Below are positions 26,934 to 34,690 of a DNA stretch of 64,000 bases, one piece after another. Within the stretch, counting starts at the first letter, position 1, and every line of letters starts with the position of its first letter. This DNA is from OMG group bacterium (lineage in GTDB: Bacteria; Pseudomonadota; Gammaproteobacteria; Pseudomonadales; Azotimanducaceae): the NCBI GenBank assembly GCA_012267385.1, contig JAAXGW010000030.1, positions 1 through 64,000 on the forward strand. The letters are read 5' to 3'. Made by a program: the position numbers and the translations under genes. The notes under the pieces are model-generated. The model did no database searches. It was not told the origin of the DNA and worked only from the letters and a program-made list of their open reading frames with translations.

Positions 26934-29228
26934 TTGACGATGAAAGCGATACTTAACAATTTCACTGACGCGTCACTTGCGCATCGTTGGTGGTTTCTCG
27001 GTGGAGTATTGGTGGTCGTCGGTGCGCTATCGCTGGGAGTACCGAAAGTCGGTATTACTAGCGATCACTTTGTTTTGTTTAGTGACGACAACCCGCAATT
27101 ACAAACGTTTGAGCAGTTTGAAGATACGTACGTCGAAACGAATCGAGTATTAATAGCGGTCTCACCTAAGCAAGGTACGATTTACACCAAAGAAGCCTTA
27201 GCCTTTATCGAGTATCTCACCGAGGAAGCATGGCTTGTACCACACGCGACGCGCGTGGACTCGCTCGTGAATTTTGATCACAGTGAAGCTATTGACGGTG
27301 ATTTGTTCGTGGCTCCGCTTGTAGAAAACGCGGCGGATTTGACAGACTCTGACGTTGAACGAATTCAAGACATCGCGCAAAATTCCAGGGAATTGATTGA
27401 CCGCTTAGTCTCTGAAGACGGGAGTATCGCGGCCGTAGTGATCAATTTTGTCTTTCCTGAAGAACGCGACGCTGCGGTCATCGCAGTTACTGATTACTTG
27501 CGGACTTTCATCGCTAGTGCGCAAGCAGAGTTCACCAGTTTCGATTTGTACACGACCGGCGATGTCGTACTTCAAAGAACGTTTTTTGACGCGACACAAG
27601 CGGACATGTTCACTTTAATTCCCATTGTGTTTCTAGTTATTGTTGTATTGACATTTGCGTTACTCCGCTCTTTGTTTGCTACCTTCGCAGTGACTTTGCT
27701 TGTAATCTGCACGATCAATGTCACAATGGGTTTAGCTGGATGGTTGTCGACTATTTTGAATCCAGTCACTGCCGAGATACCTGTGATTGTGATGACCTTA
27801 GCAATCGCGGATTCCATCCATATCGTGACTTCGACGGTCGCCAATATGCGCGATGGGATGGAAAAGCGCTCGGCGATCAAAGAAGCTCTTCACAGTAATG
27901 CGTTTCCCGTTACGGTTACTTCGGTTACCACTGCACTAGCGTTTCTCACTTTGAACGCCTCCGACTCTCCTCCCTTTCATGTGTTAGGAAACTTCGTGGC
28001 ATTCGGCGTAATCATGGCATGGTTGCTTTCGTTTACTCTACTCCCAGCACTGTTAGCAGTGCTACCTCTGCGAGCGCCACCACAAAAGGAAGGGACTCGA
28101 TCTCCTTTTGAAAAATTTGCAAATTTCGTGATTTCTCGACGGTACTGGTTATTAGGTGGCGGTGTATTAGTTATTCTGCTCACGATTTCGGGCGTGTTTC
28201 GATTGGAATTTACCGACAACTGGACGCAGTACTTTGACAAAAGGTATAAGTTCAGAACCGACAGCGATTTCATTGCCGAGAATCTAACAGGGTTAGAGTC
28301 GTGGGAGTTTTCGCTCGATTCGGGTCAAGATGGCAACGTCACTGATGTCGAGTTTCTAGCCCAAGTCGACGCATTCTCTAGTTGGTTACGAGAGCAAGAA
28401 GAAGTCGGCTACGTACAAACATTCACCGACACGATGAAACGCTTGAACATGAACATGAACAACGATGACGAGTCGTTCTATAGACTACCTGATGACTCGA
28501 CTCTCGCTGCCCAATATCTATTGTTGTATGAATTTTCTCTACCGTTTGGCCGTGATTTAACTGACCAGATAGATATTGCGAAAGCGGCTACACGGGTAAC
28601 CGCGACGGCACAAGACGAGATGACTGTGGACGAATTGAAAGCGGTCGCTTCGCGTGCCGAAGATTGGTTAAAGGAGAATGCCCCTTCCTTAGCGACAGAG
28701 ACCACCGGATTTACCATCGTCTTTGCGCATCTTTCTGAACGAAATATCGATTCCATGTTGTTGGCCACAGTCATCGCGATGGGGTTAATTTCCGTATTGT
28801 TGGTCATCCTCCTCAAGAGTCTCACCATGGGATTCATAAGCCTCTTACCGAATTATGTTCCGGCCGCGTTGACCTTCGGAGTTTGGGGACATTTTGTCGG
28901 CAGTGTAGGACTGGCCGGTTCGGTCATGACTGCCATTGCTTTTGGCATTATTGTTGACGATACTACCCACTTTTTGTCGAAGTATCAGCTGGCTCGCCGT
29001 CGTGGCGAGTCTCCAGAGAGTGCAATTCGCTTTACCTTCAACCGAGTTGGTAGAGCTTTGTGGACGACCACGGTAGTGTTGGCTTGTGGCTTCATCGTGT
29101 TTTCCTTATCGGGATTTGCAGTAACATGGATGCTCGGAATGATGCTAACGATTACCGTAATCTTTGCGTTGATAGCAGACTTCCTGTTCCTGCCACCCCT
29201 GCTGTTAGCGATTGATAGGAGAAAATGA
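26934..29228 (+). CDS. RND family transporter (MMPL/HpnN-like)
   Basis: A 764-aa half-length RND protein with the MMPL architecture: two repeats of one helix, a periplasmic domain and a five-helix bundle. The first bundle includes FTLIPIVFLVIVVLTFALL and PVIVMTLAIADSIHIV; the second includes SVLLVILLKSLTMGFISLLP and IAFGIIVDDTTHFLSKYQ, whose DD corresponds to the proton-relay region. HpnN-type relatives move hopanoids or other lipids to the outer membrane. The first codon is TTG at 26934 or ATG at 26940. It overlaps the LolA-like gene by 4 bases and is followed by an outer-membrane protein gene, a common three-gene export set. Confidence 0.9.
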   Translation: MTMKAILNNFTDASLAHRWWFLGGVLVVVGALSLGVPKVGITSDHFVLFSDDNPQLQTFEQFEDTYVETNRVLIAVSPKQGTIYTKEALAFIEYLTEEAWLVPHATRVDSLVNFDHSEAIDGDLFVAPLVENAADLTDSDVERIQDIAQNSRELIDRLVSEDGSIAAVVINFVFPEERDAAVIAVTDYLRTFIASAQAEFTSFDLYTTGDVVLQRTFFDATQADMFTLIPIVFLVIVVLTFALLRSLFATFAVTLLVICTINVTMGLAGWLSTILNPVTAEIPVIVMTLAIADSIHIVTSTVANMRDGMEKRSAIKEALHSNAFPVTVTSVTTALAFLTLNASDSPPFHVLGNFVAFGVIMAWLLSFTLLPALLAVLPLRAPPQKEGTRSPFEKFANFVISRRYWLLGGGVLVILLTISGVFRLEFTDNWTQYFDKRYKFRTDSDFIAENLTGLESWEFSLDSGQDGNVTDVEFLAQVDAFSSWLREQEEVGYVQTFTDTMKRLNMNMNNDDESFYRLPDDSTLAAQYLLLYEFSLPFGRDLTDQIDIAKAATRVTATAQDEMTVDELKAVASRAEDWLKENAPSLATETTGFTIVFAHLSERNIDSMLLATVIAMGLISVLLVILLKSLTMGFISLLPNYVPAALTFGVWGHFVGSVGLAGSVMTAIAFGIIVDDTTHFLSKYQLARRRGESPESAIRFTFNRVGRALWTTTVVLACGFIVFSLSGFAVTWMLGMMLTITVIFALIADFLFLPPLLLAIDRRK

Positions 29229-30031
29229 TGAAGCAATTAACCAGTTCCCTTGCTATATTCAGCTTGCTAGCGATGGTAATAGTTCCATCGGTCCTCGGAC
29301 AAAACGAAGAAGAGGCTGTTGCTAAAGGACTGGAAATAGCGGAAACCGCACAAGATGTAAAAAAAGGGTTTGGTAATTACATCGCAAAACAAGTCATGGT
29401 GCTAAAGGATCGTAAAGGCCGAGAGTCCAAACGCGAACTGCGCGTTCAAATTCTCGAGGTTGAAGAACAAGGCGACCGCATATTGTTCTTGTTTGAAGAA
29501 CCGAGAGATGTGCGCGGTACTGCACTACTTATTCATTCCAATGAGGACCAACCAGACGACCAGTGGTTCTTTCTCCCAGCGACCAATCGAGTCACCAGAC
29601 TGAATTCTTCAGGTCAATCAAAGTCGTTCATGGGCAGCGAATTTTCTTACGAAGACATGAATCCACCTGAGGTGAGTAAATTCACCTACAAGTATCTACG
29701 AGATGAGCCTTGTGAAGAACTAAATTGCACGGTTAGCGAACGGGTACCGGTTTCGAAGGGATCGAACTACAGCCGCCAATTAGTTTGGCACGACGACGAG
29801 GCACATCGAGTATGGAAGATTGAGTACTACGACCGTAGGGGAGACCACCTAAAGACCCTGACTGTGAGTGATTACGAACAATACTTGGAAGAATATTGGT
29901 TCGCGCAGACGATGGTCATGACTAATCACGTGAATGGCAAGAGTACCACGCTGAATTGGTCAGACTTTGAGTTTCGAGTCGATTTGGACGAAGATGACTT
30001 CACACAAACAAGTCTTAGAAGGACTCGGTAG
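29225..30031 (+). CDS. Outer membrane lipoprotein-sorting (LolA-like) protein
   Basis: A 268-aa exported protein. A signal peptide (cleaved near VLGQ) leads into a LolA/LolB-fold domain with the segment DQPDDQWFFLPATNRVTRLNSSGQSKSFMGSEFSYEDM (about residues 102-140), typical of the lipoprotein-sorting proteins that partner RND/MMPL transporters. Such proteins probably ferry a lipid across the periplasm. The ATG at 29225 overlaps the RND stop (ATGA), with a GGAGAAA site just upstream, so translation is coupled. Confidence 0.88.
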   Translation: MMKQLTSSLAIFSLLAMVIVPSVLGQNEEEAVAKGLEIAETAQDVKKGFGNYIAKQVMVLKDRKGRESKRELRVQILEVEEQGDRILFLFEEPRDVRGTALLIHSNEDQPDDQWFFLPATNRVTRLNSSGQSKSFMGSEFSYEDMNPPEVSKFTYKYLRDEPCEELNCTVSERVPVSKGSNYSRQLVWHDDEAHRVWKIEYYDRRGDHLKTLTVSDYEQYLEEYWFAQTMVMTNHVNGKSTTLNWSDFEFRVDLDEDDFTQTSLRRTR

Positions 30032-30063
30032 GGCCGAGGGGAAATCAAGAATCCGGTCTATCA

Positions 30064-31313
30064 ATGTCGCGAAACCTGCTGCTATTGACGATCGGAATCT
30101 ACGTATCGTTGACTTCAAACTTGGGTATTGCGAACGCAAGCGACGACATTGACATCTCGGGTACGATCGCATTTGAACCTCGTTGGTTCTGGGACGACTC
30201 CTTGTTCGGTTCAAACACTCGTGAGAAAGGAATTTCAAATAGCGTTTACGGGATGCCAGAGTTGGATGCAAAACTGAGCGAAAACACTAGTTTCCGGCTC
30301 GTGGGTTTTTACCGCTATGACGAAACAGATCGAGACAGGACTCGCGGCGACGTACGCGAGGCTTACTTGGTTCACTATCGCCCGACGCGGTTGGGAGAGC
30401 TTGAAATGCGCGTTGGACTGGGTCGTGTTTTTTGGGGCGCGACTGAGTCTCACCACCTCATCGATATCGTCAATCAGACTGACCTAGTAGAAAATCCAAA
30501 TGAGGAATTCAAACTCGGTCAACCGATGATTCACTTAACCCTGTCAACCGAATCTGGAATCTTTGAATTGTTTGGTCTTCCCTTCCATCGACAGCGAACG
30601 TTTCCAGGACCCGAAGGTCGATTAGGCTTTCCCTTTCTAATAGACACCGACTCTGTTGTTTACGAGAACGTATATGACGAACGACACTTCGACGTTGCCT
30701 TTAGATACAGTCTCACACATTCGGGTACTTGGACGCTGGGATTAGTGGATTCGTTGGTACCAATCGCGAACCCTCTTTCGTACCCAATTTTGCATCGGAC
30801 CTCCCGTTGACGTTTTCACCTTTCTATACTCAAATATCTCAGACTTCGATTGACCTGCGACTTCAATATAGCGGGTGGTTACTAAAATTTGAAGGACTGC
30901 GCCGGACTGGTGCGCTCAATCGTCTGGGGAACAACGAAGACTACACTGCATTTGTGGGTGGCGTCGAATACTCGATTTTTTCACTTTTCGGTACGGTTGC
31001 TGATATGACTCTGGTTACCGAGTGGAGCTTCGACGAACGTCGCGAGCGCGCGACGACTCGTTTTGATAATGACCTCTTCGTCGCTAGCAGAGTCAGTTTC
31101 AACGATTTCCAGGGAACGACCATCACCGCAAGTGTACTACTTGGTAATGACAACGACAGTGCGATTGCGTCATTGGAGTGTTCTCGGCGGGTTTCGGAGC
31201 GAGTGTCAGTTGCAATGGAGCTTGTGCTCCTCAACGAGATCGCGACAGACGATGTGCTGTTTCCGCTAAAGAATGACAGTTATTTAGAAGTGGGATTGAC
31301 TTATGGTTTCTAA
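30064..31313 (+). pseudogene. Outer-membrane beta-barrel protein, interrupted by a frameshift
   Basis: Two reading frames together make one protein of about 416 aa. Frame one (30064 to about 30732) gives a signal peptide and a beta-rich sequence ending in ...LTHSGTW. The frame starting by re-reading G30732 then continues as DAGISGFVGTNREPSF to a C-terminal barrel strand (LEVGLTYGF). The join reads TGGAC where TGGGAC would keep the frame, so one G appears to be missing near 30730-30733. The type resembles the DUF1302-like proteins that accompany RND/LolA-like pairs. No slippery heptamer is visible. It is either a recent mutation or a sequencing error. Unrepaired, the first frame ends at 30810 and loses half the barrel. 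Confidence 0.8.
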
Positions 31314-31330
31314 TAGAAGAGAGTGTTTGG

Positions 31331-32791
31331 GTGGCTGAGTCAGAGTTAGTGTTCACGACTGCGGTCGACCTTGCGACAAAGATCAAAAATCAAGAAGTAT
31401 CGAGTGAAGAGCTACTGCAACTTTTCTGGGATCGCGTGGATCGATATAACCCGGAAATCAACGCAATTGTTTGGCAGATACGGGACCAAGCACTAAATCT
31501 AGCTAAGAGAGCAGATCAACAAATCCGTCAAGGCGTCTCCAATCTGGGACCCTTGCACGGCGTTCCAATGACCGTAAAGGAATCCTACGATGTAGTGGAT
31601 ACCCCCACCACATGGGGGATACCGATGTTGAAACAAAATTTCCCCCAACAAGACGCGCTAGCGATAAAACGACTAAAGGAAGCTGGAGCGATAATTTTTG
31701 GTAAAACCAATGTTCCTTTTGGTCTCGCGGACTTTCAGAGCTACAACGACATTTATGGTTGTACCAATAACCCTTGGGATTTAGCACGGTCACCAGGGGG
31801 CTCTTCCGGTGGTTCTGCAGCAGCACTAGCGATGGGGTTTACCGGTCTAGACTCTGGCTCCGATATCGGAGGATCTATTCGAAATCCTGCGCACTTTTGT
31901 GGGTTGTTTGGGCATAAGCCGACTTGGAATTTGATTCCGCCTCGCGGACACTCACCACCCGGCATTCTCGCACCACCGGATCTTTCCGCGGTAGGCCCGC
32001 TTGCAAGATCAGCGCACGATCTGACTTTAGCCATGGAAGTCATGATGGGACCCGACGAGATTCAATCACGTGGATTACGGGTCGAGCTACCTGAATTGAC
32101 CAAAAGCATAGACGAACTCAAAATCGCAGTTTGGGAAGACGACGGCGTTGCGCCTGTTGATGCCAAAGTGGTGCAAAAGGTGCGTAACGTTGCCAATACG
32201 CTGGAATCGCTTGGAGCACATGTGGATTGGGAAGCACGTCCAGACGTATCGATTGATGAACTCCTTCGTAGTTACCAATGTCTTCTGAACGCAACATTGC
32301 ACTGTAGGATTCCGCCCGACGAGTTTCGTCAGCTTGTGAACGATTTATCTGAAGTGGATGAATTTGATGACTCTCCAGACTCGAAGTTAATGTTGTCTCC
32401 AATCGCTCGCTACCGCGACTGGGTGCAGTTTCATGAAGCAAGGACTAGAGTTCGTTGGGCTTGGCACGAATTCTTTAACAAGTTTGACGTCTTACTTGCG
32501 CCGATCATGGCAACCTCGGCTTACCCTCATGACCACGGACCCTTTGGTGAACGCACGATCACGGTCAATGGTGAGCCTCAAGCATATTTCAAGCAACTGT
32601 TCTGGGCAGGACTCGCAATCAATGCCTATTTACCTTCTACCGTACTACCTACAGGACTATGTGAAGTCGATCAATTGCCAATTGGGGTTCAACTCATAGG
32701 TCCGGAATACGGGGACTTAATCACTATCGAGATCGCACACATTTTGGAGCAAGAGGGGTATCGGTTTACTCCGCCACCCGCGTACTGTTGA
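31331..32791 (+). CDS. Amidase (amidase signature family)
   Basis: A 486-aa amidase-signature enzyme. The catalytic Lys is in LHGVPMTVKESYDV (about residues 70-83). The Ser-rich signature RSPGGSSGGSAAALAMG (about 154-170) carries the cis-Ser, and the nucleophile lies in TGLDSGSDIGGSIRNPA. The fold is complete, and no signal peptide is seen, so it is cytoplasmic. Physiological substrate is unknown. The GTG start lies 17 bases after the outer-membrane protein stop, and its stop overlaps the mvaD start, so it is transcribed with the mevalonate genes although no pathway role is known for it. Confidence 0.9.
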   Translation: MAESELVFTTAVDLATKIKNQEVSSEELLQLFWDRVDRYNPEINAIVWQIRDQALNLAKRADQQIRQGVSNLGPLHGVPMTVKESYDVVDTPTTWGIPMLKQNFPQQDALAIKRLKEAGAIIFGKTNVPFGLADFQSYNDIYGCTNNPWDLARSPGGSSGGSAAALAMGFTGLDSGSDIGGSIRNPAHFCGLFGHKPTWNLIPPRGHSPPGILAPPDLSAVGPLARSAHDLTLAMEVMMGPDEIQSRGLRVELPELTKSIDELKIAVWEDDGVAPVDAKVVQKVRNVANTLESLGAHVDWEARPDVSIDELLRSYQCLLNATLHCRIPPDEFRQLVNDLSEVDEFDDSPDSKLMLSPIARYRDWVQFHEARTRVRWAWHEFFNKFDVLLAPIMATSAYPHDHGPFGERTITVNGEPQAYFKQLFWAGLAINAYLPSTVLPTGLCEVDQLPIGVQLIGPEYGDLITIEIAHILEQEGYRFTPPPAYC

Positions 32792-33738
32792 ACCAAATCG
32801 AAGTACTAGCGCATCCCAACGTCGCACTCATAAAGTACTGGGGAAAGCGAGACGAAACCGAGAAGATTCCAGCTAGCCCTTCTCTGTCCATAACTCTTGG
32901 CGGGCTAGAAACAAGAACCTGTGTTTCTGAATCTAGTGATGACAAGATTTTCATTGATGGTCAGTCCGTGTCTGATCAGAAAATCTCGCAATGGCTCGAC
33001 CGTTTGCGTAGGGAGTACGATATTCCACAGCTGAAGATTGAATCCAGCAACAACTTTCCAAAGAATTGTGGATTTGCTTCTTCTTCGTCGGGGTTTGCTG
33101 CGTTAGCCGTCGCCATAAACGAACTCTGTGGATTAGATTTAGATTTCACTTCCTTAGCGCGGATAACTCGTCTGGGATCTGCTTCCGCCGTGCGTTCGTT
33201 GTTGAGTGGCTATGTCGCTATGAATCCCAATGATCAAAGATGCGTGCCAGTCCAATTAGTTCCACCAGACTATTGGAACTTACGAGTTGTAGCAGCTGTG
33301 ACTTCAACCGAACCAAAGCTCACTTCATCGACTTCAGGTATGGCACAAACAGTTGCGACCTCGCCGTTTTATCAGAATTGGGTAGCCCAAACTGTAGATG
33401 ACTTTGAATGGTGTAGTGAAGCAATTCGGAATCGAGATTTCAACACACTAGCCGAGCTTAGTGAAGCGAATTGTTACCGTATGCATGCTCTAATGATGTC
33501 TACGGTACCGCCACTCCGATATTGGCGTGCGGGAACCATGAACGCAATCGATACGATTGAACGATTGCGACATGATAGGGTACGGGTATTCTTCACTAGC
33601 GACGCGGGACCGCAGATAAAGGCGATTTGTGAACCCGAAGCTATAGCGACCGTTAGAGACGCGTTAGACGACACCGATGGAGTTCTGTTCACGCTTGAAA
33701 GCGACATAGGTAATGCCCCAACCATTTCGGCACATTAG
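32788..33738 (+). CDS. mvaD: Diphosphomevalonate decarboxylase
   Basis: A 316-aa GHMP-family enzyme that makes isopentenyl diphosphate from mevalonate diphosphate. Signatures are HPNVALIKYWGKRD (residues 9-22), the PASPSLSITL segment, CGFASSSSGFAALA (phosphate-binding loop), RLGSASAVRSLLSG and FFTSDAGPQIKAI with the catalytic aspartate. The TTG start (32788-32790) overlaps the amidase stop, and the 3' end overlaps the next kinase by 26 bases, giving tight coupling. Length agrees with bacterial MvaD (about 320). Confidence 0.93.
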   Translation: MNQIEVLAHPNVALIKYWGKRDETEKIPASPSLSITLGGLETRTCVSESSDDKIFIDGQSVSDQKISQWLDRLRREYDIPQLKIESSNNFPKNCGFASSSSGFAALAVAINELCGLDLDFTSLARITRLGSASAVRSLLSGYVAMNPNDQRCVPVQLVPPDYWNLRVVAAVTSTEPKLTSSTSGMAQTVATSPFYQNWVAQTVDDFEWCSEAIRNRDFNTLAELSEANCYRMHALMMSTVPPLRYWRAGTMNAIDTIERLRHDRVRVFFTSDAGPQIKAICEPEAIATVRDALDDTDGVLFTLESDIGNAPTISAH

Positions 33739-34690
33739 TGTCTCAAGTCCAGGAAAATTGGTTATTGCCGGGGAATATGCGGTACTGTACGGTGCATCGG
33801 CTCTCTCGCTAGCGATCGATCAACGCGCGCTTTGCACGTTAACGATTCGCGATGAAGGACTTTGGGAACTAAGTGGTTCGCCACCCTTCTGGAATGAATC
33901 TGAATCTTTACAAGAGCTGCTTGCCGCTAGTAGAAATGACATCGTAGGCTCTAGTCTGAGGTGGTTTTCTCAGCGGATGTCGCTCCCCGAACATGCTGCC
34001 TGGAACATGGATACCGCAGGCTTTTATTCAAATCAACGCAAATTAGGGTTAGGATCCTCCGCGAGTGTGTTGGTAAACCTCTACGCTTCGCTAGCGACGC
34101 TAGCTGAACTCCCAATGAACGAAGAAGATTTGTTGAAGATATACCGTTCTTCAGGACAAACCGGTAGTGGCGTTGACGTCCTTACTTCCTACTATGGTGG
34201 TCTCATTCATTTGAGACGACAGACTACCTCGAATGAGGAGTTTCCCAATGGGCTATACTTAGACTTTTATTCTGTCGGATTCAGTACAGAGACAAGGACA
34301 ATGGTCGACCGTTTTCGAAATGCATTCGAAGATTTACCAGTGTCTTTACAGGAAAGTTTTTTAACTGCTGCGAATAGGGTCGCAGATTCGTTGAATGATA
34401 GACTCAGTTTTTTTACCGCGCTCCAACACTTTGTTCACATATATCGAGATGTGGATCGAGAAGCGAAGCTTGCGATTTGGAGCACGCAACATGAAACTAT
34501 GCAGCGTCTGGCAACTAGAGTAGGAGCGTTGTATAAACCATCAGGTGCTGGTGGCGGTGATGTTGGCGTAGCTATAGCTACTGAACCACAAAATTTAACG
34601 GCGTTACGTCGAGAGGTAGCAGATTTACCAGTGACTTTACTCGATCTGCAGAAGGATATCAATGGAGTCAGAATCGAAAAAACAGCGTAA
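33713..34690 (+). CDS. mvaK2: Phosphomevalonate kinase (GHMP family)
   Basis: A 325-aa GHMP kinase. Motif 1 is SSPGKLVIAGEYAVLYG (residues 10-26), motif 2 is KLGLGSSASVLVNLYA (about 104-119) and motif 3 is PSGAGGGDVGVAI (about 280-292). The SGQTGSGVDVLTSYYGG segment carries the likely catalytic aspartate. The AWNMDTAGFYS segment before motif 2 and the operon position argue for phosphomevalonate kinase; mevalonate kinase is supplied by the fused next gene. It overlaps mvaD by 26 bases and the next gene by 29 bases. Confidence 0.86.
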   Translation: MPQPFRHISVSSPGKLVIAGEYAVLYGASALSLAIDQRALCTLTIRDEGLWELSGSPPFWNESESLQELLAASRNDIVGSSLRWFSQRMSLPEHAAWNMDTAGFYSNQRKLGLGSSASVLVNLYASLATLAELPMNEEDLLKIYRSSGQTGSGVDVLTSYYGGLIHLRRQTTSNEEFPNGLYLDFYSVGFSTETRTMVDRFRNAFEDLPVSLQESFLTAANRVADSLNDRLSFFTALQHFVHIYRDVDREAKLAIWSTQHETMQRLATRVGALYKPSGAGGGDVGVAIATEPQNLTALRREVADLPVTLLDLQKDINGVRIEKTA

